Under the pieces are notes generated by a model. It saw only the letters and a list, made by a program, of their open reading frames with translations. It ran no database searches and had not been told where the DNA came from. Made by a program: the position numbers and the translations under genes. 34,381 bases of DNA from an uncultured Lachnospiraceae bacterium (GTDB lineage: Bacteria > Bacillota > Clostridia > Lachnospirales > Lachnospiraceae), in the NCBI GenBank assembly GCA_910585765.1, contig CAJUES010000035.1, positions 2,903 to 37,283 on the forward strand, written 5' to 3'. Shown here piece by piece: positions 16,284 to 24,117 of the stretch; position 1 is the stretch's first letter, and the number at the start of each line of letters is the position of its first letter.

Positions 16284-16802
16284 CTACTGCTTGTCTGCCC
16301 GGGCTTTGCAGTCAGGTACCGCGTCCTGCCCCGCATCAAACCGCACCTTGAATTGCACTTTTTTGTGGCTGGTATGGTAAAACACCAGCGACACCGCCAC
16401 GATCCCTGCCGCGATCCCAACCGCGATGACGATCGTCTCCATCGCGAATATCTTGGCATCACTCCCCTCGCCGTCCACGATCGCGCGCATCGTGTAATAC
16501 AGCTTTCCGCCCGGAACCAGGGGAATGATCGACGGGATCAGAAATACTGTCGCCGGCGCTTTCACCATCCTGGCAAGCACCTCCGCGTAAAAAGTGACCA
16601 CCGCCGCAGGGATCAGATTCTGCATCAGCAGCGACAGCCCCGCCTCCGCGAACACACAGTACAGAAAAGTTGACAGTACCCCGCCGATACAGCCGTACAG
16701 GATCTTATTGCGCTTTATATTGACATTCAGGCAGTATCCCACAGTCCCGAGCGCCGCCGTCATTATCATGACAAGATATTTTTCACAAAATGCCCCCATC
16801 AT
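16284..16802 (-). CDS. ThrE-type threonine/serine exporter, small subunit-like (ThrE_2 domain)
   Basis: 172 residues from the ATG at 16802, which overlaps the stop of the upstream gene (ATGA), so the two are co-translated. Four to five hydrophobic helices; characteristic stretches are KYLVMIMTAALGTVGYCLNV, NKILYGCIGGVLSTFLYC and VFLIPSIIPLVPGGKLYYTM, the last matching the proline/glycine-rich core of ThrE_2 (DUF3815). It pairs with the DUF1212 protein upstream to make a complete ThrE-like carrier, which in Corynebacterium is one fused protein. Role: export of threonine, serine or similar small molecules (family knowledge; substrate here inferred). A basic C-terminal tail is cytoplasmic by prediction. 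Confidence 0.85.
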   Translation of the reverse strand: MMGAFCEKYLVMIMTAALGTVGYCLNVNIKRNKILYGCIGGVLSTFLYCVFAEAGLSLLMQNLIPAAVVTFYAEVLARMVKAPATVFLIPSIIPLVPGGKLYYTMRAIVDGEGSDAKIFAMETIVIAVGIAAGIVAVSLVFYHTSHKKVQFKVRFDAGQDAVPDCKARADKQ

Positions 16803-17584
16803 CTCAACACCCCTCCAAACATCATGATCGCAATACCAAACCCTGCAGCGATGGCGACTGAGACCATCAGCGCCTCCGCAAGCCGCAGGATCCCCGTGAT
16901 GATATCCCCGCACATCATATCCCGCAGGGAATTCATCAGATTGATGCCCGGGATCGACAGCATGATGCTCCCGATCATCACCTTGTCCAGATTCTGCCCG
17001 ATACCAGCCGCCACAGCCAGGCTGCAGAGCACCCCTGCCACGATCGACATGATCAGGCTGTAGACCACCCGGTTCCTGTTGTGCGATGAGAAGAAATAGT
17101 CCCAGAAATACATCAGCACCGCCACGATACCGGCCGCCAGCCCGTCGCGCAGGTTGCCGCCGAAAAATATGGCGAACGCCGATGCCAGCAACACATATCC
17201 CGCGATCTTGGACTTGTATATGCGCCTTTCCTCCGGTGCCATGATCTCGCGGATCCGCTGCGTGATCTCACTGCACGGCGGCCGCTTCTCGCAGATATAG
17301 CGCGACAGCGCATTCAGATCCTCCAGCTTGTTCAGATTCGTCGAGTGGGGATTGATCCGCCTCGTGAGCGTATGGTTCTCCCCCGCATCCGTCTTCCAGC
17401 TCAGGATGATGAGGGACAGAATGGTGAACACGTCCACGATGCCCCCGCCATATGTCGTGCAGATGCGCGTGATGGTCTCCTCTACCCGCAGGATCTCCGC
17501 ACCGCACCGCAGCATCGTCTCCCCCATATCGAGCGCGCACTCCATCACCTGCGCCGGATCTTCACAAGATTTTTCATTTCCCAT
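16799..17584 (-). CDS. ThrE-type threonine/serine exporter, large half (DUF1212)
   Basis: 261 residues. A soluble N-terminal part with ALDMGETMLRCGAEILRVEE and ITRICTTYG is the conserved ThrE/DUF1212 region; it is followed by about five membrane helices from residue 125 on (AGYVLLASAFAIFFGG, AAGIVAVLMYFWDYFF, YSLIMSIVAGVLCSLAVAAG, GINLMNSLRDMMCGDIITG). GGGAGGGAAC lies before the ATG at 17584. Its stop overlaps the start of the ThrE_2 gene. No link to neighbouring catabolic genes is obvious; probably an independent two-gene unit. Confidence 0.88.
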   Translation of the reverse strand: MGNEKSCEDPAQVMECALDMGETMLRCGAEILRVEETITRICTTYGGGIVDVFTILSLIILSWKTDAGENHTLTRRINPHSTNLNKLEDLNALSRYICEKRPPCSEITQRIREIMAPEERRIYKSKIAGYVLLASAFAIFFGGNLRDGLAAGIVAVLMYFWDYFFSSHNRNRVVYSLIMSIVAGVLCSLAVAAGIGQNLDKVMIGSIMLSIPGINLMNSLRDMMCGDIITGILRLAEALMVSVAIAAGFGIAIMMFGGVLR

Positions 17585-17629
17585 AGTTCCCGTTCCCTCC
17601 CGAAAATCAATATCGCGATAACTCCATCT

Positions 17630-17645
17630 GCCCGCCCAGGCGGGC
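17630..17645. other. Strong GC hairpin upstream of the ThrE genes
   Basis: GCCCGCC-CA-GGCGGGC. On the plus strand it is followed by TCTTTGATTT, a weak U-tract, but no plus-strand gene ends nearby. On the minus strand it falls in the leader of the ThrE pair and could affect its expression. The rest of the region 17646-17800 is AT-rich with nothing I can name. Confidence 0.5.
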
Positions 17646-17807
17646 TCTTTGATTTCACAATACTATCATATTTCATTTTGCACGGTTCGTCTATATCTTT
17701 TATCCGGCTTTCCCGGAAACTTTTCTGTATATTTTTGTTACTTTTCACATTTAATAACTTATAATCTGATAAAAACTGATTTTTGGCATTATCTCCGCTC
17801 TATCACC

Positions 17808-17836
17808 TTGACCGTTGTTTTTGAAAGTGTTATTAT
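17808..17836 (+). promoter_or_regulatory. Putative sigma-A promoter of ptb-buk
   Basis: TTGACC (17808-17813), 17-base spacer, TATTAT (17831-17836). It predicts a leader of about 155 bases before ptb. The leader holds three short perfect hairpins (ACTCT-CC-AGAGT at 17887-17898, GTCTG/CAGAC at 17910-17925, CCGAATCGG at 17930-17938), but I recognise no riboswitch. Confidence 0.65.
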
Positions 17837-17844
17837 TTTAACAT
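17827..17844 (+). promoter_or_regulatory. Rex-like operator overlapping the ptb -10
   Basis: GTGTTAT-TATT-TTAACAT matches the Rex consensus TTGTTAA-N4-TTAACAA at 11 of 14 half-site positions and keeps the TGTTA-N6-TAACA core exactly. It covers the -10 hexamer, the right place for a repressor. Rex senses NADH/NAD and is known to control butyrate/butanol genes in Clostridia; binding here is inference. Confidence 0.5.
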
Positions 17845-17999
17845 AGGATCATACAGAACTGATTCCGTAAACCCTACATAAATCCCACTCTCCAGAGTCC
17901 GGTCGCACAGTCTGCTCTGTCAGACAAAGCCGAATCGGTCTCGTCAGAAACAGGGTAATGTTTCATTACAAAATTTAAATAAATGATGAGGTGTTTCAA

Positions 18000-18920
18000 A
18001 TGAGTAAAGGTTTTAAGGACTTACTGCAAAAGGTTTATGAGTGCGACCGCAAGACGGTTGCTGTCGCTGTAGCCGAGGATGAGCCTGTACTGGAGGCTGT
18101 CCAGGCTGCAAAGGAAAAGGGCATCGCCGATGCCATCCTGGTCGGTGACGAGGCAAAGATCAGAGAGATCGCTGGCGGCATGAACATGGATCTGACAGGT
18201 TTTGAGATCATCGACGAGCCGGATCACGTGCAGGCTGCACACACAGCGGTGAAGCTCGTGCATGACGGCAAGGCAGACATGTACATGAAGGGGCTGATCG
18301 ACACCAAGAATTTCCTGAAGAGTGTTCTCGACAAAGAAGTCGGTCTCCGCACAGGCAGGGCGCTCTCCCATGTGTGCGTGTTCGAGATCAAGGGCATCGA
18401 CCGCCTTCTGTTCCTGTCTGACGTCGCGTTCATGACCTACCCCACACTGGAAGATAAAGTCGCAATCATCAACAATACCGTCGAAGTCTGCCATGCGTGC
18501 GGCATCGCGGAGCCGAAGGTCGCCCCCGTCGCAGCCGTGGAAGTTGTCAATCCAAAGATGCCCTGCACCATCGATGCGGACGAGCTTGCAAAGATGAGCG
18601 CAGACGGCAGGATCACAGGCTGTGTGATCGACGGACCGCTCTCCATGGATATGGCGATCGACAGCGCCGCTGCAGCGCACAAGGGCGGCACCGACAGAAA
18701 GATCGCGGGCGATGCCGACGTGATCCTCTTCCCTGACATCCATGCCGGCAATCTCGTCTACAAAGTACTGACACACCTCTGCGATGTCAAGAACGGGAAC
18801 ATCCTCACCGGTACAGCCGCACCGGTCATCCTGACGTCACGCTCCGACAGCTTCGAGGCAAAACTGCACTCCATCGCACTCGCTGCAGTCGTTGCCGAGT
18901 CCATGAAAAAGGAAAAATAA
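18000..18920 (+). CDS. ptb: Phosphate butyryltransferase
   Basis: 306 residues from ATG 18000, with GATGAGG about 7 bases upstream (a GTG at 17991 sits inside that site and is less likely). Member of the phosphate acetyl/butyryl transferase family: butyryl-CoA + phosphate to butyryl-phosphate + CoA in the cytoplasm. Supported by VAVAVAEDEPVLEAV, ADMYMKGLIDTKNFLKSVLD, LSHVCVFEI, FLSDVAFMTYPTLEDKV and FPDIHAGNLVYKVLTHL. The length fits Ptb (about 300) and not the longer Pta. buk follows after 30 bp, the usual ptb-buk pair that makes butyrate with ATP gain. The nearby thl-to-etf operon makes its substrate. Confidence 0.96.
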   Translation: MSKGFKDLLQKVYECDRKTVAVAVAEDEPVLEAVQAAKEKGIADAILVGDEAKIREIAGGMNMDLTGFEIIDEPDHVQAAHTAVKLVHDGKADMYMKGLIDTKNFLKSVLDKEVGLRTGRALSHVCVFEIKGIDRLLFLSDVAFMTYPTLEDKVAIINNTVEVCHACGIAEPKVAPVAAVEVVNPKMPCTIDADELAKMSADGRITGCVIDGPLSMDMAIDSAAAAHKGGTDRKIAGDADVILFPDIHAGNLVYKVLTHLCDVKNGNILTGTAAPVILTSRSDSFEAKLHSIALAAVVAESMKKEK

Positions 18921-18950
18921 ACCCATACGAAAAATAAGGAGGAATCACAT

Positions 18951-20018
18951 ATGTCAATCAAAAGTTTGATCATCAATCCGGGCTCCACTTCCACCAAGAT
19001 CGGTGTTTTCGAGGACGAGACACTGCTGTTTGAGGAGACCCTGAGACACTCCACCGAGGAGATATCCCAGTATGCGGCGATCGTGGACCAGAAGGATTTC
19101 CGCAAGAAGATCATCACTGATTTGCTGGAAAAGAAAGATTTCGATATCAAGTCACTGAACGTTGTCGTCGGGCGCGGCGGCATGTTAAAGCCGATCCCGG
19201 GCGGTACATACGCGGTGACGGACGCGCTGCTCGCGGACTTGAAGGTCGGCGTGCAGGGACAGCATGCCTCCAATCTCGGCGGCATCCTCGCAAGAGAGAT
19301 CGCTGACTCCATCGGCGTCCCGTCCTATATCGTCGATCCCGTCGTCGTCGATGAGCTGATGCCGATCGCGAGATACTCCGGTGTGCCGGAGCTTCCGCGC
19401 ACCAGCGTATTTCACGCGCTGAACCAGAAGGCTGTTGCCAAGAGATACGCCAAGGAGATCGGAAAGCCCTACGATACGCTGCGGCTGATCGTAGTCCACA
19501 TGGGCGGCGGCGTCTCTGTAGGAGCTCATATCAACGGCAAGGTCGTCGACGTGTTCAACGCGCTGGACGGAGACGGCGCATTCTCCCCGGAGCGCGCGGG
19601 AGCCGTTCCGAGCGGTGCCCTGATCAAGATGTGCTTCTCCGGAAACTACACGGAGAAGGAAGTGTACTGCAAGATTGTCGGCAAGGGCGGCTTTAACGCC
19701 TATCTCGGGACAAACGATATGCGCGAGGTCACAAAGCGCGCAAACGAAGGCGACGAGAAAGCGCTCGAGGCAAAGAAAGCTTTCCTGCTGCAGGTATCGA
19801 AGGACATCGGTTCCATGGCATGCGTCCTGAACGGAAAAGTCGACCAGATCATCGTGACCGGCGGGATCGCATACGGTGAAGATGTCGTTGCCGCGCTGAA
19901 GGAGTATGCGGAATGGATCGCTCCGTTCACCGTATATCCCGGCGAGGACGAGCTGCTTGCACTGGCACAGGGTGCACTGCGCGTCTTAAACGGCGAGGAG
20001 AAAGCAATGGAATATTAA
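18951..20018 (+). CDS. buk: Butyrate kinase
   Basis: 355 residues; ASKHA-fold acyl kinase. Butyryl-phosphate + ADP to butyrate + ATP. N-terminal phosphate loop LIINPGSTSTKIGVF (6-20), then HALNQKAVAKRYAKEIGKPY, the adenosine-binding VHMGGGVSVGAHINGKVVD and the second phosphate segment DQIIVTGGIAYGED near the C-terminus. AAGGAGGAATCACAT precedes the ATG. Length and the ptb partner favour butyrate kinase over acetate kinase (about 400 residues) or branched-chain kinases, though Buk enzymes often accept isobutyrate and valerate too. Followed by a strong terminator. Confidence 0.97.
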   Translation: MSIKSLIINPGSTSTKIGVFEDETLLFEETLRHSTEEISQYAAIVDQKDFRKKIITDLLEKKDFDIKSLNVVVGRGGMLKPIPGGTYAVTDALLADLKVGVQGQHASNLGGILAREIADSIGVPSYIVDPVVVDELMPIARYSGVPELPRTSVFHALNQKAVAKRYAKEIGKPYDTLRLIVVHMGGGVSVGAHINGKVVDVFNALDGDGAFSPERAGAVPSGALIKMCFSGNYTEKEVYCKIVGKGGFNAYLGTNDMREVTKRANEGDEKALEAKKAFLLQVSKDIGSMACVLNGKVDQIIVTGGIAYGEDVVAALKEYAEWIAPFTVYPGEDELLALAQGALRVLNGEEKAMEY

Positions 20019-20028
20019 TACAGGAAAT

Positions 20029-20058
20029 AAAAAACGCAGGCAGTTCCGCCTGCGTTTT
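20029..20058 (+). terminator. Terminator after buk
   Basis: AAAACGCAGGC-AGTTCC-GCCTGCGTTTT. The A-run and T-run on either side make it usable in both directions, serving buk on the plus strand and the Uma2-family gene (stop at 20081) on the minus strand. Confidence 0.92.
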
Positions 20059-20080
20059 CTATTTCCTGCAAAGTGCCTCA

Positions 20081-20623
20081 TCACAGCTCCAGATTCGACA
20101 TGCGGATCGAGAGATCCGTGTAGATTCCCGCAGGAATGTCCTCCGTAAAGCTGTATTCGTTCATGTCGTCATGATAGAAATTGTAGACCATGACGCGCGT
20201 CTTCTCCGCATCCACGATCCAGTACTCGCGCACGCCCGCTGAGCGGTACTTGAACAGCTTTGTCGTGTAGTCGATCCTCCTGCTGGCAGGCGACACCACC
20301 TCTATGATCCAGTCCGGCGCACCGTTGCACCCTCTGTCATCCAGCTTATTCTCATCGCAGATAATGCAGATATCCGGTTCGACGTAGCTCTTGTCGTCAG
20401 CGTTGATGAACACGCCGAATGGGTTGATATCCACTTCCCCCTTAAAATTATTTCTCCTGATATGCTCGCGGATCGTTGCAAAAAGCTCACCGACAATCCT
20501 CTGATGGTTTCTTGTGGTTGGTGCCATATAGAATACTTTTCCGTCGATGAGCTCCGCCCGCTGCCCGTCTGGAAGATTATAAACATCATTGATCGTGTAA
20601 GTGTTTAATTCTGTTAATGCCAT
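20081..20623 (-). CDS. Uma2-family (DUF820) PD-(D/E)xK nuclease-like protein
   Basis: 180 residues from ATG 20623, which has AAGGAGA 7 bases upstream; an earlier ATG at 20674 lies in a repeat and is unlikely. Restriction-endonuclease-like fold: Glu24 in RAELIDGKVFYM, Asp84 in YVEPDICII, Glu108 in DWIIEVVSP and Lys122 after RIDYTTK give the PD-(D/E)xK arrangement, and KYRSAGVREYWIVD is the common Uma2 tail. Uma2 proteins are widespread in cyanobacteria and some Firmicutes; their function is poorly known and nuclease activity is presumed from fold. It stands alone between the two butyrate units, facing buk; a TATAAT lies at 20743-20738 without a clear -35. Confidence 0.88.
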   Translation of the reverse strand: MALTELNTYTINDVYNLPDGQRAELIDGKVFYMAPTTRNHQRIVGELFATIREHIRRNNFKGEVDINPFGVFINADDKSYVEPDICIICDENKLDDRGCNGAPDWIIEVVSPASRRIDYTTKLFKYRSAGVREYWIVDAEKTRVMVYNFYHDDMNEYSFTEDIPAGIYTDLSIRMSNLEL

Positions 20624-20640
20624 TCTCTTTCTCCTTATCC

Positions 20641-20711
20641 AAGGAAACAGTCCCTGAATAAACTGCAGCCACACACCGCTGCCATGGGGTTTATCCTGCG
20701 ACAGTTCCTAA
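20641..20711. repeat. Palindromic intergenic repeat, copy B
   Basis: Begins AAGGAAACAGTCCCTG and ends TTTATCCTGCGACAGTTCCTA. Its ends are inverted (GGAA.CAGTC / GACAGTTCC), and it aligns along its whole length with copy A at 21891-21965, sharing AATAAA-TGCAG, ACCG-CTGCC, TTTATCCTGCG and TTCCTAA. It sits directly upstream of the Uma2 ribosome binding site. Confidence 0.7.
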
Positions 20712-20761
20712 TCTTGTTTTAAAATAAATACATCTTGATTATAACCCATTTTTCGACAAAA

Positions 20762-20796
20762 TAAAACCCCAAAGGACAAATCCTTTGAGGTTTTAT
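20762..20796 (-). terminator. Terminator of the butyrate operon (after etfA)
   Basis: On the minus strand AAAACCTCAAAGGA-TTTG-TCCTTTGGGGTTTT followed by ATTTTG. It is a long stem about 30 bases past the etfA stop, the end of thl-crt-hbd-bcd-etfB-etfA. Confidence 0.88.
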
Positions 20797-20826
20797 GTAA
20801 AATTTTGTATTTTCGGAATCCTGTGA

Positions 20827-21870
20827 TTACTTATTCGAAACTGCGGTCTTGATCTGCTCTGTCAGCATCGGCACGATCTTGTTCAGATCGCCTACAATGC
20901 CGTAATCTGCCACGTCAAAGATCGGAGCTGTCTCGTCCTTGTTGATCGCGATGATGATATCAGACTCTTCCATACCTGCAAGATGCTGGATCGCACCTGA
21001 GATACCGATCGCAAAATACACGTTCGGACGAACGGTCTTACCTGTCTGTCCAACCTGCAGATCCTTGTTCTTCCAGCCGGCATCCACAACTGCACGCGAG
21101 CAGCTTACTGTACCGCCGATCGCCTCAGCAAGATCATCGAGAAGCTTGAAGTTCTCCGGACTTCCGACGCCGCGTCCGCCGGAAACGAGGATCTTTGCAT
21201 CCATGATATCCACTGTGTCTGTGAGATTCTTGACAACCTCGACGATCTCGACATACTTGTTGTCCGGTGTAAATCCAGGATTGAACTCCTCGATCACAGC
21301 CTTAGCGCCCTCTTTCTTCTCCAGCTTCTGCATAACGCCGGGACGCACTGTCGCCATCTGGGGACGGAAGTCAGGGCATGCGATGGTAGCGATCGTGTTT
21401 CCGCCAAACGCCGGACGTGTCATGAGCAGCTGATTGTGCTTCTGCTCCTTGCCAGGTATCGGGTTGATCGGGAAATCGCCGATCTCAAGCAGTGTACAGT
21501 CTGCTGTCAGTCCTGTGTGGACTCTCGCAGAAACTCTCGGTCCCAGGTCGCGGCCGATCGCTGTAGCGCCCACCAGCAGGATCTCCGGCTTATATTTGTC
21601 GATCACGGATGCCAGCGCGTGCGCATAAGGCTCTGTCCTGTACTCTTTCAATTCAGGATCATCCACCACGATCACTCTGTCCGCACCGTAAGCTGCAAGC
21701 TCATCTGCCAGCCCCTTCACGTCGCTGCCGACCAATACTGCTGTTACTTCTGCAGACAATTTCTCTGCAAGTCTCTTACCTTCGCCGATCAGCTCGAGGG
21801 CAATGCCGCTAACCTTGTTATCTACCTGCTGTGCGAAGACAAACACGCCTTTATATTCTTCTAAATTCAT
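20827..21870 (-). CDS. etfA: Electron transfer flavoprotein, alpha subunit
   Basis: 347 residues. N-terminal Etf domain (GVFVFAQQVDNKVSG, ILLVGATAIGRDLGPRVSARVHTGL) and C-terminal FAD-binding domain with VSGGRGVGSPENF, SRAVVDAGW, QVGQTGKTVRPNVYFAIGIS and NKDETAPIFDVADYGIVGDL. With EtfB and Bcd it forms the cytoplasmic bifurcating complex that uses NADH to reduce crotonyl-CoA and ferredoxin together. Last gene of the butyrate operon. It lies after etfB, with a 123-bp gap that contains palindromic repeat copy A. Confidence 0.97.
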   Translation of the reverse strand: MNLEEYKGVFVFAQQVDNKVSGIALELIGEGKRLAEKLSAEVTAVLVGSDVKGLADELAAYGADRVIVVDDPELKEYRTEPYAHALASVIDKYKPEILLVGATAIGRDLGPRVSARVHTGLTADCTLLEIGDFPINPIPGKEQKHNQLLMTRPAFGGNTIATIACPDFRPQMATVRPGVMQKLEKKEGAKAVIEEFNPGFTPDNKYVEIVEVVKNLTDTVDIMDAKILVSGGRGVGSPENFKLLDDLAEAIGGTVSCSRAVVDAGWKNKDLQVGQTGKTVRPNVYFAIGISGAIQHLAGMEESDIIIAINKDETAPIFDVADYGIVGDLNKIVPMLTEQIKTAVSNK

Positions 21871-21890
21871 GATTAACCTCCATTATCACC

Positions 21891-21965
21891 TAAGGAACTG
21901 TCCTGAAAATAAATTGCAGGTCCATACCGCGCTGCCGAACAATTTATCCTGCGGCAATTCCTAAG
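21891..21965. repeat. Palindromic intergenic repeat, copy A (between etfB and etfA)
   Basis: Begins TAAGGAACTGTCCTG and ends ATCCTGCGGCAATTCCTAAG. Outer arms AGGAACTGTC / GGCAATTCCT and inner arms ATAAATTG / CAATTTAT can form a long stem-loop in the etf mRNA. It is in the same orientation as copy B about 1.25 kb away. Confidence 0.7.
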
Positions 21966-21993
21966 AGTTCTATTCTTTTATCTATAATTTCCA

Positions 21994-22776
21994 TTAGATG
22001 ACATGCTTCTCTTTTAACTTATCCATGATGTATGTCACAGACTCGGAAGGATCCAATGTAACCTTCTCGCCCTTTCCCTTTCTAACCTTGTCAGACGCCC
22101 TTGCGATCTGTGTCGGTGAACCCTTCAAGCCAAGATTAGAGTCCTCTACATCCTTTAAGTCCGCTCTGCCCCATGTGGTGATCTCTGCCTTGTACGCGTC
22201 AAAGATTCCGCCCGGAGTCATATAGCGCGGCTCGTTCAGCTCGGCAAGTGCCGTGATCAGACAAGGCATCTTTGCCTTCAGCACATGATATCTGTCATCA
22301 TACTGGCGCTCAACGATAACGCTGTCACCCTCGATCTGGATCTTCTGCGCATAGGAGATCACAGGGATCCCAAGGTGCTCTGAGATCTGGGGACCAACCT
22401 GCGCTGTGTCGCCGTCGATCGCCTGACGTCCTGTGATGATCAGGTCATACTCGATATTTCTGAGTGCGCCTGCAAGTGTCTGGGAAGTAGCCCATGTATC
22501 TGCGCCGCCAAGAACCCTGTCCGTCACAAGGATTCCCTTGTCCGCGCCCATGGCGATCGCCTCGCGGAGCACTTCCTCAGCCTTCGGAAGACCCATCGTG
22601 ACAACCGTCACTTCTGCACCGTACTGATCCTTTAACCGTAATGCTGCCTCAAGACCTGCCTTGTCGTCAGGGTTCATGATCGTCAGCATAGCTGCTCTAT
22701 CAAGTGTACCGTCAGGATTGAACTTTACGCCACCCTTTGTATCAGGTACCTGTTTCACACATACTACAACTTTCAT
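21994..22776 (-). CDS. etfB: Electron transfer flavoprotein, beta subunit
   Basis: 260 residues. I choose ATG 22776 (8 bases after AAGGAG) over ATG 22782, which is only 2 bases after it. EtfB signature segments: MKVVVCVKQVPDTKGGVKF, NPDDKAGLEAALRLKDQYG, TMGLPKAEEVLREAIAMGAD, LIITGRQAIDGDTAQVGPQ and the AMP/FAD-site region near ALAELNEPRYMTPGGI. In bifurcating Etf the beta subunit carries the second FAD and takes hydride from NADH. It is placed between bcd and etfA as in other butyrate operons. Confidence 0.97.
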   Translation of the reverse strand: MKVVVCVKQVPDTKGGVKFNPDGTLDRAAMLTIMNPDDKAGLEAALRLKDQYGAEVTVVTMGLPKAEEVLREAIAMGADKGILVTDRVLGGADTWATSQTLAGALRNIEYDLIITGRQAIDGDTAQVGPQISEHLGIPVISYAQKIQIEGDSVIVERQYDDRYHVLKAKMPCLITALAELNEPRYMTPGGIFDAYKAEITTWGRADLKDVEDSNLGLKGSPTQIARASDKVRKGKGEKVTLDPSESVTYIMDKLKEKHVI

Positions 22777-22845
22777 GTTCATTCTCCTTATATTTTATTT
22801 TTTATCACTATCTAATCACTGTCTAAACTGTGCGGTTCATCATTT

Positions 22846-24012
22846 TTATTTCAAAAGATTGGACGAGATGACCATTCTCTGGACTTCGCTTGTTCCCTCG
22901 TAGATCTCTGTGATCTTGGCATCTCTCATCATGCGCTCCACTTCATACTCTCTCGTGTAGCCGTAACCACCGTGGAGCTGGACTGCCTTTGTGGTAACTT
23001 CCATAGCCATCTCTGCAGCATACAGCTTCGCCATGGCAGCCTCCACATTGTAAGAAGTCTTGTGATCCTTTGTGTACTGATCCTTTGTGCACGCAGCCTT
23101 GTAAACCATGTACTGTGCCGCCTGAGCCTTTGTAGCCATATCAGCAAGCTGGAACTGTGTATTCTGGAACGCGCCGATCGCACGGCCAAACTGCTTTCTC
23201 TCCTGCACATACGCAACCGTTCTCTCAAGAGCACCCTCGCCGAGACCGAGCGCCTGCGCAGCGATACCGATACGTCCGCCGTCAAGTGTGTGCATGGCGA
23301 TGCCGAAGCCCTTGCCCTGCTGGCCTAACATGTTCTCCTTCGGAATGCGGCAGTCTGTGAAGATCAGCTCATATGTAGATGAACCGCGGATACCCATCTT
23401 CTTCTCCTTTGTACCGAATGAGAATCCAGGTGTGCCCTTCTCCACGATGAACGACGAGATCTCTTTCGTCATCCTTCCGCGCTTCTCGATCGTGCCGGTG
23501 ATCGCAAAGATCACATACACATCCGCTTCCTTACCGTTTGTGATGAAGATCTTTGAGCCGTTGAGAACCCACTCATCGCCCTCCAGCACAGCCTTTGTCT
23601 GCTGTCCCTGTGCATCTGTACCGGCACCCGGCTCTGTCAGACCGAAAGCGCCGATCTTCCTGCCGCTTGCAAGATCCGGCAGATATTTCTGCTTCTGCTC
23701 CTCCGTACCGTATGTGAGGATCGGATCGCAGCAGAGTGAAGTGTGCGCAGACACGATGACCGCTGTCGTGCCGCAGACCTTTGCCAGCTCCTCCACGCAC
23801 ATCGCGTAAGTCAGGACATCACAGCCCTGTCCGCCGTACTCCTTCGGAATGGGAATCCCCATGAAACCAGCCTTAGCCATCTTCTCGACAGTCGCCCTCG
23901 GGAACTCCTCTGTCTCATCTACCTCGATTGCAAGAGGCTTAACCTCTTTTTCAGCGAACTCTCTAAAGAGTGTTCTCGCCATCTCATGCTCTTTACTCAA
24001 TGTAAAATCCAT
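22846..24012 (-). CDS. bcd: Butyryl-CoA dehydrogenase
   Basis: 388 residues from ATG 24012 (CGGAGG 9 bases upstream; ATG 24018 is closer to it than usual). Acyl-CoA dehydrogenase family: FGLTEPGAGTDAQGQQTKAV (FAD/substrate loop), FIVEKGTPGFSFG, MHTLDGGRIGIAAQALGLGE and the C-terminal HGGYGYTREYEVERMMRDAK followed by ITEIYEGTSE, where the Glu of YEG (about residue 372) is the catalytic base. Reduces crotonyl-CoA to butyryl-CoA with EtfAB. Operon position after hbd and before etfBA confirms the assignment over fatty-acid degradation enzymes. Confidence 0.97.
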   Translation of the reverse strand: MDFTLSKEHEMARTLFREFAEKEVKPLAIEVDETEEFPRATVEKMAKAGFMGIPIPKEYGGQGCDVLTYAMCVEELAKVCGTTAVIVSAHTSLCCDPILTYGTEEQKQKYLPDLASGRKIGAFGLTEPGAGTDAQGQQTKAVLEGDEWVLNGSKIFITNGKEADVYVIFAITGTIEKRGRMTKEISSFIVEKGTPGFSFGTKEKKMGIRGSSTYELIFTDCRIPKENMLGQQGKGFGIAMHTLDGGRIGIAAQALGLGEGALERTVAYVQERKQFGRAIGAFQNTQFQLADMATKAQAAQYMVYKAACTKDQYTKDHKTSYNVEAAMAKLYAAEMAMEVTTKAVQLHGGYGYTREYEVERMMRDAKITEIYEGTSEVQRMVISSNLLK

Positions 24013-24065
24013 GTTCATATTCCTCCGTTTTGATTAACTTTGATAAAAATTTTTCACTGCGAACA

Positions 24066-24098
24066 GCAAGCCACTGTGCCTGCCGCACAGCGCCTTGC
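24066..24098. other. Stem-loop between hbd and bcd
   Basis: GCAAGCCACTGTGC (24066-24079) faces GCACAGCGCCTTGC (24085-24098); 12 of 14 positions pair with a 5-base loop. There is no U-tract, so it is more likely an mRNA processing or stability element than a terminator. Confidence 0.55.
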
Positions 24099-24117
24099 CG
24101 TAATATCACACACTCAA

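Noticed and set aside
16271..16330. Search for a terminator between the convergent AraC and ThrE_2 genes
   Set aside because: Only 10 bp separate the stops and no stem with a T-run is visible; none is reported.
17630..17645. GC hairpin considered as a terminator
   Set aside because: The U-tract is interrupted on the plus strand, and no plus-strand gene ends upstream of it (the AraC gene ends more than 1.3 kb earlier, opposite the ThrE genes).
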